A DNA stretch of 64,000 nucleotides, taken from contig CANMUP010000002.1 in NCBI GenBank assembly GCA_947501105.1, positions 1 through 64,000 of the forward strand. Direction: 5' to 3'. Position numbers and translations under genes: made by a program. Below, piece by piece: positions 35,012 through 44,836 of this stretch. Source of the stretch: an uncultured Flaviramulus sp. (GTDB lineage Bacteria > Bacteroidota > Bacteroidia > Flavobacteriales > Flavobacteriaceae). The notes under the pieces are model-generated. The model saw only the letters and a list, made by a program, of their open reading frames with translations. It did no database searches and had not been told where the DNA came from. Position 1 is the stretch's first letter; each line of letters starts with the position of its first letter.

Positions 35012-36471
35012 TGATATTAAAAGACATATTATATAAAGTAACTCTCAATGCTGTTGTAGGAAGCACTGGTGTGTCTATTAATAATATTCATTTTGATTCT
35101 AGAAACATTAAAAAGGCCGATTTATTTGTTGCTATTAAAGGCAATGTGGTTGATGGGCATAAATTCATTGATGTTGCTATAAAAAAAGGAGCAATAGCAA
35201 TTATTTGCGAAACATTGCCAGAGAATTTGGTTGATGGTATTACTTATGTCGAGGTTGATAATTCTAATAGTGCTTTAGCTATTATGGCGTCTAATTTTTA
35301 TGATGCGCCTTCAGAAAACTTAAAGCTTGTTGGGGTTACAGGAACTAACGGTAAAACTACCGTTGCAAGTTTGTTGAGTCAATTGTTTAAAAAGGCAGGC
35401 TACAAAGTAGGTTTGCTTTCAACTGTAAAAATATTAGTAGATAATAAGGAATATAAAGCAACACATACAACTCCAGATTCTTTAACTATAAATAAGTATT
35501 TAAAAGAAATGAATGAAGCTGGTGTCGAGTTTTGTTTTATGGAAGTTAGTTCTCACGGAATTCATCAAAACCGAATTGAGGGATTATGTTTTGAAGGTGG
35601 CATTTTTACCAATCTGTCTCACGATCATTTAGATTATCACAATACATTTTCGGAATACCGAGATGTGAAAAAAACGTTTTTTGATACACTCTCATCAAAA
35701 GCATTTGCCCTTGTGAATACAGATGATAAAAATGGATTGGTAATGCTGCAAAATACACAAGCAAAAAAATACACTTATGCTTTAAAAGGGTATGCTGATT
35801 ATAAAGCACAAATTTTAGAAAATCAGTTTGGAGGCTTGTTACTTAAGGTTAATGATAGTGAAGTTTGGACACGTCTTATCGGGAATTTCAATGCCTATAA
35901 TGTGTTAGCGATTTACGCTACTGCGGAATTATTAGGTTTAGAAAAAGTTGAAATTCTAAGGTTAATAAGCGAGCTGGAAAGTGTAAGTGGAAGATTTCAA
36001 TATATAATTTCAGATGAGAAAATAACTGCTATTGTAGATTATGCGCACACACCTGATGCTCTAAAAAATGTGTTAGAAACCATCAATAGTATTCGTACTA
36101 AAAACGAAGAATTAATAACCGTGGTTGGTTGTGGTGGTGATAGAGATAAAACTAAGCGTCCAAAAATGGGTCACATTGCATCAGCATTAAGTACTAAAGT
36201 GATTTTTACAAGTGATAACCCACGAAGCGAAACACCAGAGGTTATTCTTGAAGATATAGAAAAAGGTGTTGAGCCTCAGAATTTTAAAAAAATAGTAACT
36301 ATAGCTGATAGAAAACAAGCCATTAAAACAGCCTGTCAGTTAGCGCAATCTAACGATATCATTTTAATTGCTGGTAAAGGGCACGAAACCTATCAAGAAA
36401 TCAAAGGGGAAAGATTTGATTTTGATGATTATAAAATAGTACAAGAGTTTTTAAAACAATTACAAAAATAA
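35008..36471 (+). CDS. murE: UDP-MurNAc-tripeptide synthetase MurE (meso-DAP type)
   Basis: 487 residues. Adds meso-diaminopimelate to UDP-MurNAc-L-Ala-D-Glu in the cytoplasm. ATP loop GVTGTNGKTT at 109-118, UDP-site HTTPDS, and DNPR at 403-406, which selects meso-DAP over lysine. The start is the ATG overlapping the ftsI stop (ATGA), with a second ATG next to it. 63 nt, holding a REP-like hairpin, separate it from mraY. Confidence 0.97.
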   Translation: MMILKDILYKVTLNAVVGSTGVSINNIHFDSRNIKKADLFVAIKGNVVDGHKFIDVAIKKGAIAIICETLPENLVDGITYVEVDNSNSALAIMASNFYDAPSENLKLVGVTGTNGKTTVASLLSQLFKKAGYKVGLLSTVKILVDNKEYKATHTTPDSLTINKYLKEMNEAGVEFCFMEVSSHGIHQNRIEGLCFEGGIFTNLSHDHLDYHNTFSEYRDVKKTFFDTLSSKAFALVNTDDKNGLVMLQNTQAKKYTYALKGYADYKAQILENQFGGLLLKVNDSEVWTRLIGNFNAYNVLAIYATAELLGLEKVEILRLISELESVSGRFQYIISDEKITAIVDYAHTPDALKNVLETINSIRTKNEELITVVGCGGDRDKTKRPKMGHIASALSTKVIFTSDNPRSETPEVILEDIEKGVEPQNFKKIVTIADRKQAIKTACQLAQSNDIILIAGKGHETYQEIKGERFDFDDYKIVQEFLKQLQK

Positions 36472-36477
36472 ATTTTG

Positions 36478-36502
36478 TCATTCTGCACTTGATGCGGAAT
36501 TC
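36478..36502. repeat. REP-like hairpin between murE and mraY
   Basis: ATTCTGC (36480-36486) pairs with GCGGAAT (36494-36500), one G-T wobble, 7-nt loop. The text TCATTCTGCACTTGATGCGG resembles a short dispersed intergenic repeat I recall from many Bacteroidetes genomes; this is from memory. Confidence 0.5.
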
Positions 36503-36534
36503 ATAATAAACAAAAAGCAATAAAAATAGTATAA

Positions 36535-37776
36535 ATGCTGTATTACCTATTTGAATATTTAGAAAAACAATTCCAATTTCCAGGAGCTACACTTTTCGGA
36601 TTCTTAACGTTTCGTGCAGCTTTGGCTATGATTTTATCATTGCTTATTTCTACTATATATGGAAAAAGAATAATTCGTTTTCTTCAGAAAAAACAAATGG
36701 GAGAAACCATTAGAGATTTAGGTTTAGATGGTCAAGCGCAAAAAGCAGGAACGCCAACTATGGGAGGAATCATTATTATTCTTGCCACTTTAATCCCCGT
36801 ATTATTACTCGCTAAATTAGAAAATATTTACATCATCTTATTGATTGTAACCACCCTGTGGATGGGGGTTATTGGGTTTATTGATGATTATTTAAAGAAA
36901 TTTAAAAATGATAAGGAAGGCTTAAAAGGTCGTTTTAAAATTTTGGGACAGGTTGGACTTGGAGTTATTATAGGAGCTACGTTGTTTTTTCATGATGATG
37001 TAACTATGAAAGAGAAACTTCCGTTAGAAGTACAACAAGAACTTTTGGCCGAAAACCCAAAAATAGAAGCTTCAAAACTATTTAAGGAAGAAGTAAAATC
37101 AACCAAAACAACTATTCCTTTTGTAAAAGGAAATGAGTTTGATTATTCAGATTTAATTACATGGATTAGCCCAGACTTAGAAAAATATGCGTGGATTATA
37201 TTCATTCTAATATCAATTTTAATAATAACTGCGGTTTCAAATGGTGCAAACCTCACGGATGGAATTGATGGGTTAGCAGCTGGTACATCAGCAATAATAG
37301 TCCTCACTTTAGGGATTTTTGCATGGGTTTCGGGTAATATCATTTTCTCAGAATACCTCAATATTATGTATATCCCAAGAGTTGAAGAAATCACCATTTA
37401 TATCGCGGCTTTTGTAGGAGCACTTATTGGGTTTTTATGGTATAACACATTTCCAGCTCAGGTTTTTATGGGTGATACTGGGAGTTTGACCATTGGAGGT
37501 GTTATTGCGGTTATAGCTATTGCAGTTCGTAAAGAGTGGCTAATTCCGGTGCTATGTGGCATCTTTTTAGCGGAAAATGTATCTGTAATAATGCAAGTGA
37601 GTTGGTTTAAATACACCAAGAAAAAATATGGGGAAGGCCGTCGCATTTTTAAAATGTCGCCATTGCATCATCACTATCAAAAATCGGGTTATCACGAAAG
37701 TAAAATAGTAACACGCTTTTGGATTATAGGCATTTTGTTAGCGATACTGTCAATAGTGACCTTGAAGATAAGATAG
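36535..37776 (+). CDS. mraY: Phospho-MurNAc-pentapeptide translocase MraY
   Basis: 413 residues, ten membrane helices. Catalytic landmarks: [16 protein letters not shown] (the DDxxK region), [12 protein letters not shown], and FMGDTGSL. It couples UDP-MurNAc-pentapeptide to undecaprenyl phosphate, giving lipid I. It is about 50 residues longer than the E. coli enzyme because of a charged insertion (about 160-215, [20 protein letters not shown]) known from Bacteroidetes. murD follows with no gap. Confidence 0.97.
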   Translation: MLYYLFEYLEKQFQFPGATLFGFLTFRAALAMILSLLISTIYGKRIIRFLQKKQMGETIRDLGLDGQAQKAGTPTMGGIIIILATLIPVLLLAKLENIYIILLIVTTLWMGVIGFIDDYLKKFKNDKEGLKGRFKILGQVGLGVIIGATLFFHDDVTMKEKLPLEVQQELLAENPKIEASKLFKEEVKSTKTTIPFVKGNEFDYSDLITWISPDLEKYAWIIFILISILIITAVSNGANLTDGIDGLAAGTSAIIVLTLGIFAWVSGNIIFSEYLNIMYIPRVEEITIYIAAFVGALIGFLWYNTFPAQVFMGDTGSLTIGGVIAVIAIAVRKEWLIPVLCGIFLAENVSVIMQVSWFKYTKKKYGEGRRIFKMSPLHHHYQKSGYHESKIVTRFWIIGILLAILSIVTLKIR

Positions 37777-39108
37777 ATGAAAAAGCTTGTTGTTTTAGGA
37801 GCAGGAGAAAGTGGTGTAGGAGCAGCGCTTTTAGGAAAGGAAAAAGGATACGAGGTTTTTGTTTCAGATAAAGGAAAAATAAAAGAAAAATATAAAAAAG
37901 TTCTTATACATAATGAGATTGAATGGGAAGATGAAAAGCATTCTGAAGAAAAAATTCTAAATGCAAACATCGTCATGAAAAGCCCAGGAATTCCAGATAA
38001 GGTTGATTTGGTAAAACAAATCCGCAGTAAAGGAATTAAAGTGGTTTCAGAAATTGAGTTTGCATCAAAATATACTGAAGCTACAATTGTTGGAATTACT
38101 GGAAGTAATGGTAAAACTACCACGGCATCGTTAACACACCATATTGTAAAGCAAGAGTTAAATGTTGGGTTAGCAGGAAATATTGGCGACAGTTTTGCTA
38201 AACAGGTTTTAGAGCATGATTTTGAAAATTACGTGCTTGAAATCAGCAGTTTTCAATTAGATGATAGTATTGATTTTAAGCCGCATATAGCAGTAATTAC
38301 TAATATAACACCTGATCATTTAGATAGATATGATTATCAATTTGAAAACTATATCGCTTCTAAATTTAGAATAGCCATGAATCAAACAAAACACGATTAT
38401 TTGATTTATGATGCAGATGATGAAGTGATTACTAATCATTTGAAAAACCATCCAGTTCAATCAACATTATTGCCATTTTCATTAATAAAAACTATTAAAA
38501 ATGGCGCGTATTTAGACAAAGAAAAAATTATAATAACAATAGATAACAACCAAATAATTATGCCAACAACAAATCTAGCATTAGAGGGGAAACATAACAT
38601 AAAAAATGCAATGGCAGCCTCAACTGTTGCACATTTATTGAAAATTAGAAAGCAAACTATTCGTGAGAGCTTAGAAAATTTTCAAGGAGTCGAACATCGT
38701 TTAGAACAAGTATTAAAAATTAATAAAGTTCAATACATAAACGACTCGAAAGCTACCAACGTAAACGCAACGTATTACGCTTTGGAAAGTATGGAAACAC
38801 CAACAGTTTGGATTGTTGGAGGAACAGATAAAGGAAATGACTATGAAGAATTGTTTCAATTTGTAAACGAAAAAGTGAAAGCAATTATTTGCTTAGGTGT
38901 TGATAACGAAAAACTGATGAACACGTTTGGAAATATGGTTGATATCATAATTGAAACGCAGTTTATGAGCGAAGCTGTAAAAATAGCCTATAAAATAGCT
39001 GAAGCTGGAGATAATGTATTGTTGTCGCCTGCGTGTGCTAGTTTTGATTTATTTGAAAATTATGAAGACAGAGGTCGTCAATTTAAAAATGCAGTAAGAA
39101 ATCTATAA
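37777..39108 (+). CDS. murD: UDP-MurNAc-L-Ala:D-Glu ligase MurD
   Basis: 443 residues. Adds D-Glu to UDP-MurNAc-L-Ala. N-terminal Rossmann GAGESGVGAALLG (8-20), ATP loop GITGSNGKTT at 106-115, EISSFQLD for the metal site, and NDSKATN near 310. Starts directly after the mraY stop. ftsW follows after 8 nt. Confidence 0.97.
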   Translation: MKKLVVLGAGESGVGAALLGKEKGYEVFVSDKGKIKEKYKKVLIHNEIEWEDEKHSEEKILNANIVMKSPGIPDKVDLVKQIRSKGIKVVSEIEFASKYTEATIVGITGSNGKTTTASLTHHIVKQELNVGLAGNIGDSFAKQVLEHDFENYVLEISSFQLDDSIDFKPHIAVITNITPDHLDRYDYQFENYIASKFRIAMNQTKHDYLIYDADDEVITNHLKNHPVQSTLLPFSLIKTIKNGAYLDKEKIIITIDNNQIIMPTTNLALEGKHNIKNAMAASTVAHLLKIRKQTIRESLENFQGVEHRLEQVLKINKVQYINDSKATNVNATYYALESMETPTVWIVGGTDKGNDYEELFQFVNEKVKAIICLGVDNEKLMNTFGNMVDIIIETQFMSEAVKIAYKIAEAGDNVLLSPACASFDLFENYEDRGRQFKNAVRNL

Positions 39109-39116
39109 AAAAATAA

Positions 39117-40310
39117 GTGCAAACATTATTTAAAAACATAAAGGGTGATCGTTTAATATGGGCAATAGTAGCGTTGTTGGCAATACTATCGTTTTTGCCT
39201 GTTTATAGTGCCGCTAGTAATTTGGCATATAGAGGCGGAAATGGAAATACTTTTGCGTTTTTTGTTAAGCACTTTATGCATTTGTTTTTAGGGTTTGCAA
39301 TAATGTATGGTGTGCATAAAATCCCATACCGATATTTTCGAGGATTATCATTAGTAATGATTCCTATTGTTTTAGTGTTGTTATGTATTACAATGTTGCA
39401 AGGAACGACTATTGAAGGCGCAAATGCTAGTAGATGGATACAGATACCAATTGTAGGGATGTCATTTCAAACATCAACGTTGGCGTCAGTTGTGCTAATG
39501 GTTTATGTCGCACGTTATATGTCTAAAATAAAAGATAAAGCCATCAGTTTTAAGGAATCAATTTTACCGCTGTGGATACCTGTTTTCCTTATATTAGTTC
39601 TTATTCTTCCAGCTAATTTCTCAACTGCGGCTATTATGTTTTTAATGGTTATTATGTTGGTTTTTTTAGGTGGTTATCCTATTAGGTATTTAGCAGTTAT
39701 CATTGGTTCTGGTATTTTGGTTTTAGTATTATTTGTATTAACAGCTAAGGCGTTTCCGGATGTTATGCCAAATAGAGTTGATACTTGGATGAGTAGGTTT
39801 GAAAACTTTGCAGATGCAGAGGATACTCAAGCCGACTACCAAATTGAGAAAGCTAAAATTGCTATAGCCTCTGGCGGTATTCAAGGAGTAGGCCCAGGAA
39901 AAAGTATACAAAAGAATTTTTTACCACAATCGTCATCCGATTTTATATTCGCCATAATTATTGAAGAGTATGGATTGTTAGGCGGTTTTACAATCATGAT
40001 TTTATATATGTGGTTGTTGTTTAGAATAGTTATAGCAGCACAAAAGTCTGACACTATTTTCGGTAAGCTTTTAGTGCTTGGTGTTGGTTTGCCCATTGTA
40101 TTTCAAGCTTTAATTAACATGGCAGTTGCAGTAGAATTATTCCCAGTAACAGGTCAAACATTACCATTAATTAGTAGTGGGGGTACATCTATTTGGATGA
40201 CATGTTTAGCAATAGGAATTATACTAAGTGTAAGCGCCAAACGAGAAGAAATAAAGGAAAAAGAGAGTACTGAGGATAATCCCTTAGAAATTCTATCGGA
40301 AACAATTTAG
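39117..40310 (+). CDS. ftsW: Septal glycosyltransferase FtsW
   Basis: 397 residues from a GTG start. SEDS-family membrane protein, about ten helices. It polymerises lipid II at the septum with FtsI. The catalytic Asp loop is in the long extracellular region around MPNRVDTWMSRFENF; QGVGPGKSIQKNFLPQSSSDFIFAIIIEEYG and PLISSGGTSIW are family hallmarks. No ATG lies before the first helix. murG follows with no gap. Confidence 0.96.
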   Translation: MQTLFKNIKGDRLIWAIVALLAILSFLPVYSAASNLAYRGGNGNTFAFFVKHFMHLFLGFAIMYGVHKIPYRYFRGLSLVMIPIVLVLLCITMLQGTTIEGANASRWIQIPIVGMSFQTSTLASVVLMVYVARYMSKIKDKAISFKESILPLWIPVFLILVLILPANFSTAAIMFLMVIMLVFLGGYPIRYLAVIIGSGILVLVLFVLTAKAFPDVMPNRVDTWMSRFENFADAEDTQADYQIEKAKIAIASGGIQGVGPGKSIQKNFLPQSSSDFIFAIIIEEYGLLGGFTIMILYMWLLFRIVIAAQKSDTIFGKLLVLGVGLPIVFQALINMAVAVELFPVTGQTLPLISSGGTSIWMTCLAIGIILSVSAKREEIKEKESTEDNPLEILSETI

Positions 40311-41405
40311 ATGAGTAACTATAAAATCATATTATCTGGAGGTGGAACAGGAGGTCATATTTACCCTGCTATTGCCATTGCTAACGAAATAAAGTCTCGT
40401 TACCCAGATTCTGAATTTTTATTTGTTGGAGCAAAGGATAGAATGGAAATGGAAAAAGTACCACAAGCAGGATATGATATTAAAGGTTTGTGGATTTCTG
40501 GAATTCAGCGAAAGCTTACGTTTAAAAACCTAATGTTTCCTTTTAAGGTGATTAATAGTCTTTGGAAATCTCGTAAAATTATTAAATCCTTTAAACCGAA
40601 TATTGCTATTGGTACTGGTGGTTTTGCAAGTGGACCGTTATTGTACATAGCCGCTTCAAATAAAATACCAAGTGTAATACAAGAACAAAATTCGTATCCA
40701 GGGATAACTAATAAATTATTGGCTAAAAAGGCTAATAAAATATGTGTTGCCTATGACGGTTTAGAACGCTTTTTCCCTAAAGGAAAAATGATTAAAACTG
40801 GAAACCCAGTACGACAAGATTTGTTGGATATTGATACTAAAACGGTTGATGCTAAAAACCATTTTAATTTAAAACACGGTAAATATACGCTATTAGTTAT
40901 TGGAGGTAGTTTAGGCTCAAGACGAATAAATGAATTGATTGAAAAGGAGTTAGATTTTTTTGATACTCAAAATGTGCAAATAATTTGGCAGTGTGGTAAG
41001 CTGTATTATCAGCAGTATAAAATATATAATAACACAGAGGGAATACAAGTTTATGAGTTTTTAAATAACATGGATTATGCCTATGCAGCGGCAGATATTG
41101 TGATTTCAAGAGCTGGAGCAATATCGGTTTCAGAGCTTTGTATTGTAGGTAAACCTGTAATTTTTATTCCATCTCCAAATGTAGCCGAAGATCATCAAAC
41201 AAAAAATGCTATGGCGGTAGTTAATAATAATGCTGCACTACTAATTAAAGAAGAAGATTTAGATGTTGATTTTGAGAATAAGTTTTCACAACTTATAGCA
41301 TCTCCAGATAAACAAAACGAATTAGGAGAAAACATAAAAAAGCTTGCATTGATTAATGCAACAAAAGAAATAGTAGACGAAATAGAGAAACTACTTAAAG
41401 GATAA
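40311..41405 (+). CDS. murG: Lipid II synthase MurG
   Basis: 364 residues. GT28 family; transfers GlcNAc from UDP-GlcNAc to lipid I on the cytoplasmic membrane face. N-terminal [11 protein letters not shown] (10-20), the linker [13 protein letters not shown], and donor-site [20 protein letters not shown] with HQTKNA later. Length is normal. The start touches the ftsW stop and the stop touches the murC start. Confidence 0.97.
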   Translation: MSNYKIILSGGGTGGHIYPAIAIANEIKSRYPDSEFLFVGAKDRMEMEKVPQAGYDIKGLWISGIQRKLTFKNLMFPFKVINSLWKSRKIIKSFKPNIAIGTGGFASGPLLYIAASNKIPSVIQEQNSYPGITNKLLAKKANKICVAYDGLERFFPKGKMIKTGNPVRQDLLDIDTKTVDAKNHFNLKHGKYTLLVIGGSLGSRRINELIEKELDFFDTQNVQIIWQCGKLYYQQYKIYNNTEGIQVYEFLNNMDYAYAAADIVISRAGAISVSELCIVGKPVIFIPSPNVAEDHQTKNAMAVVNNNAALLIKEEDLDVDFENKFSQLIASPDKQNELGENIKKLALINATKEIVDEIEKLLKG

Positions 41406-42758
41406 ATGAATTTAAACAAGATACATAACATCTATTTTATTGGTATAGGAGGTATTGGTATGAGTGCTTTAGCACGATATTTTAATGCTAATAATAAGAA
41501 TGTATCTGGGTATGATAAAACTCAAACTACAATTATTGACGAGTTGATTGCTTTAGGTATTGATATTCATTTTGAAGATTCAGTAGAAAACATAGATAAC
41601 AAATTTTTAGATCCAGAAAATACATTAGTGGTTTATACCCCAGCTATTCCTGATAGTCATGCAGAATTTAATTATTTTAAAACTAATGGATTTCAGGTTT
41701 TAAAGCGATCTAAAGTTTTAGGATTAATAACAGAAAACACTTTTTGTTTAGCTATTGCTGGTACGCACGGAAAAACAACCACTACAAGTATTCTTGGGCA
41801 TTTAATGTACGAATGTGGTGTAGAGTTAACAGCTTTTTTAGGAGGCATTAGCGAAAATTATAATTCTAATTTAATACTTAAAGGGAATGAGGTTTCGGTT
41901 GTTGAAGCTGACGAATTTGACAGATCCTTTTTAGCGCTATCACCAAACTTTGCATGCATAACATCAATGGATGCTGACCATTTAGATATTTATGGAGAGG
42001 CCGATGCTTTGCATGAATCATTTAAAGCATTTTCGAAACGAATCAAGCCTAACGGAAAATTATTCGTTAAAAGTGGATTGCCTTTACATGGAATTACTTA
42101 TGGTATTGAAGATAATTCAGATTATACTATTCAAAATATAAAAATAGAAAACGGCACATATGTTTTTGATTTGAAAACGCCAAAAACAGTGCTAGAAAAT
42201 TTACAATTTAACCTGCCTGGGAGACATAATTTGTCGAATGCATTAATAGCCTTGGCGATGGCTGTAGAATATGGTTGCCCTAACCAACAGCTCGCCAAAG
42301 CTTTAGCATCTTATAAAGGTGTGAAAAGAAGATTTACTTATCATATAAAAACAGATAATTTAGTTTTTATTGATGATTATGCACATCATCCAGAAGAAAT
42401 TAATGCAGTGCATCAAGCGGTTAGAGAAATGTATCCAAATAAAAAAGTATTGGCAATTTTTCAGCCTCATTTGTATACAAGAACAAGAGATTTTGTTGAC
42501 GATTTTGCTAAAAGCTTATCACAATTTGATGAGGTAATATTGTTAGACATTTATCCAGCTAGAGAGCTCCCTCTTGAAGGTGTAACATCTAGTTGGCTGT
42601 TAGGGAAAATAAATAATGAAAATAAGTTGCTAGTAAGTAAAGCAGAAATACTTTCAAAAATAGAAAAAAGTAATGCTCAAATTATATTAACAATTGGAGC
42701 TGGTGATATAGGAGAAGAAGTAAAACATATTAAAAAAGCATTAAGTGTTGCGAGTTAA
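41406..42758 (+). CDS. murC: UDP-MurNAc:L-Ala ligase MurC
   Basis: 450 residues. First amino-acid ligation of peptidoglycan precursor synthesis. FIGIGGIGMSALARYF near the N-terminus, ATP loop AGTHGKTTTTS (about 118-128), EADEFDRSFL, and DDYAHHPEEI. The usual ddl gene does not follow; ftsQ starts 14 nt before the murC stop. Confidence 0.97.
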   Translation: MNLNKIHNIYFIGIGGIGMSALARYFNANNKNVSGYDKTQTTIIDELIALGIDIHFEDSVENIDNKFLDPENTLVVYTPAIPDSHAEFNYFKTNGFQVLKRSKVLGLITENTFCLAIAGTHGKTTTTSILGHLMYECGVELTAFLGGISENYNSNLILKGNEVSVVEADEFDRSFLALSPNFACITSMDADHLDIYGEADALHESFKAFSKRIKPNGKLFVKSGLPLHGITYGIEDNSDYTIQNIKIENGTYVFDLKTPKTVLENLQFNLPGRHNLSNALIALAMAVEYGCPNQQLAKALASYKGVKRRFTYHIKTDNLVFIDDYAHHPEEINAVHQAVREMYPNKKVLAIFQPHLYTRTRDFVDDFAKSLSQFDEVILLDIYPARELPLEGVTSSWLLGKINNENKLLVSKAEILSKIEKSNAQIILTIGAGDIGEEVKHIKKALSVAS

Positions 42759-43467
42759 TTGGAGTTACATAAAAATGATTGTTCTACTAAGTTTAGTAGT
42801 CTTTTTGTTTGCCTTTTCTTCAAATAGAAATGGACAAAGAGTAATAACTAAGCCCAATGTGAAATTTATTGGAGATGAAAACCTTTTTATTACAAATGAG
42901 ACTGTTAGTAAATTGTTAATACAAAATTATAGAGGGGTTAAAAATGTACCTAAAGAAACTTTAGTTTTGAATGAATTAGAAAATGCCCTAAAATCTAATC
43001 CAATGATAAAAACTGCAGAAGTGTATGTTGCTGTAAATGGTACACTTAATGCAGAAATCGAACAAAAAACACCTATTGCACGAGTAAGTACAAATGCGTC
43101 TTATTATATTGATGATGAAGGTTTATACATGCCATTATCTAATAATTATTCTGCTAGAGTACCCTTAGTTACTGGTTATATTGAAAAAAATAATTTAAAA
43201 AATGTCTATAAAGTAGCGAGTAAAATTAATACGGATGATTTCTTAAAAAAAAATGTTATTGAAATTCATCAAAGTGCTAATAAAAAAATATACTTAAAAC
43301 TTAGGCAATGCAAATTTTTAGTTCAATTAGGAGATGTTAATTTTTTAGATAAAAAAATTAATAATCTCAAAGCGTTTTATCAAAAAAATCAAAAAGAAAA
43401 AACGCTTAATAATTACAGTAAAGTCAATTTGCAATTTGAAAACCAAGTAGTGTGTACCAAAACGTAA
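42745..43467 (+). CDS. ftsQ: Cell division protein FtsQ
   Basis: 240 residues from GTG 42745 (TTG three bases later is an alternative; both lie in murC). One membrane helix (about 8-25), then a POTRA-like part (about 35-105) and the beta domain. It links early and late divisome proteins in the periplasm. The call rests on topology, place before ftsA, and flavobacterial phrases such as IARVSTNASYYIDDEGLYMPLS. A weak hairpin with a T-tract lies at 42784-42806 in the membrane-helix codons. Confidence 0.9.
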   Translation: MLRVNWSYIKMIVLLSLVVFLFAFSSNRNGQRVITKPNVKFIGDENLFITNETVSKLLIQNYRGVKNVPKETLVLNELENALKSNPMIKTAEVYVAVNGTLNAEIEQKTPIARVSTNASYYIDDEGLYMPLSNNYSARVPLVTGYIEKNNLKNVYKVASKINTDDFLKKNVIEIHQSANKKIYLKLRQCKFLVQLGDVNFLDKKINNLKAFYQKNQKEKTLNNYSKVNLQFENQVVCTKT

Positions 43468-43470
43468 ACC

Positions 43471-44778
43471 ATGGAGCATAATTTAGCAGTAGGATTAGAC
43501 ATAGGAACCACAAAAATAGTGGCCATGATTGGTCGTAAAAACGAGTACGGCAAAGTTGAAATTTTAGGTATTGGTAAATCTAAAAGTTTAGGCGTGCATC
43601 GTGGTGTTGTAAACAATATTACACAAACTATTCAATCAATTCAACAAGCAGTTCAAGAGGCTGAAGTTGCTGCTGATATGAAAATTATGGGTGTAACCGT
43701 TGGTATTGCTGGACAACATATTCGTAGTCTTCAGCATAGCGATTATATTACTAGACCAAATTCTGAGCATGTTATAGATGAAGAAGATATAGATAGGCTC
43801 ATCAATCAAGTTCATAAATTGGTAATGCTTCCTGGTGAAGAAATAATTCACGTGTTGCCACAAGAATATAAAGTTGATGGACAAGCCGAAATAAAGGAAC
43901 CTATAGGCATGTACGGAGGCAGATTAGAAGCTAATTTCCATGTGGTAGTTGGGCAAGTATCTTCTATTCGAAACATAGGGCGCTGCGTACAAAGCGCAGG
44001 TTTAAATTTAGAAGGTATCACATTGGAACCGTTGGCATCAGCAAATGCTGTATTAAGTCAAGAAGAAAAAGAGGCTGGTGTTGCTTTAATTGATATAGGA
44101 GGAGGAACTACCGATTTAGCCATTTTTAGAGATGGTATAATTCGTCATACAGCAGTTATTCCATTTGGAGGAAACGTAATTACTGAAGACATAAAAGAAG
44201 GTTGCTCAATTATTGAAAAACAAGCAGAGCTTTTAAAAATAAAATTTGGTTCAGCATGGCCAGGAGAAAACAAAGACAACGAAATTGTATCTATTCCAGG
44301 GTTGCGCGGTAGAGAACCAAAAGAAATCACATTAAAAAACTTATCAAAAATTATTCATGCTCGTGTTGTGGAAATTGTTGAGCAGGTTTATGTTGAGATT
44401 AAAAATTACGGACACGAAGAGCAAAAGAAAAAACTAATTGCAGGTATTGTTTTAACAGGAGGAGGAAGCCAGTTAAAGCATTTAAAACAATTAGTTGAAT
44501 ATATTACAGGAATGGATACCAGAATAGGTTATCCTAATGAGCATTTAGCAGGTGATAGTGATGAAGATATTACTAGTCCTTTGTATGCAACAGCGGTTGG
44601 ATTGGTTTTGGATGGCTTAAAACGCCAAGAAAGAAAAAAAGTTGAACAACAGCAAAAAGAAGTTGAGGAGGCAGAAAACCTTGAAGAAGAAATAAAAGAA
44701 AAGCCAGTTAAAGAACGACGTTCGTTTCTTGATAAGTTAACTGAACGCGTTAAAGATTTTTTAGATAACGCAGAGTAA
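43471..44778 (+). CDS. ftsA: Cell division protein FtsA
   Basis: 435 residues. Actin-fold ATPase that tethers FtsZ to the membrane. VGLDIGTTKIVAMIG is the phosphate-1 loop, LIDIGGGTTDLAIF phosphate-2, GIVLTGGGSQL the adenosine motif. After a Glu/Lys-rich linker (about 380-410) the protein ends in ERRSFLDKLTERVKDFLDN, the amphipathic membrane-targeting helix. It lies 3 nt after ftsQ. Confidence 0.97.
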   Translation: MEHNLAVGLDIGTTKIVAMIGRKNEYGKVEILGIGKSKSLGVHRGVVNNITQTIQSIQQAVQEAEVAADMKIMGVTVGIAGQHIRSLQHSDYITRPNSEHVIDEEDIDRLINQVHKLVMLPGEEIIHVLPQEYKVDGQAEIKEPIGMYGGRLEANFHVVVGQVSSIRNIGRCVQSAGLNLEGITLEPLASANAVLSQEEKEAGVALIDIGGGTTDLAIFRDGIIRHTAVIPFGGNVITEDIKEGCSIIEKQAELLKIKFGSAWPGENKDNEIVSIPGLRGREPKEITLKNLSKIIHARVVEIVEQVYVEIKNYGHEEQKKKLIAGIVLTGGGSQLKHLKQLVEYITGMDTRIGYPNEHLAGDSDEDITSPLYATAVGLVLDGLKRQERKKVEQQQKEVEEAENLEEEIKEKPVKERRSFLDKLTERVKDFLDNAE

Positions 44779-44836
44779 TTAAAAAAACCATTGAATTAAA
44801 AATATAAAAGTATAAAACCCCAGTAAAACAGAATTT

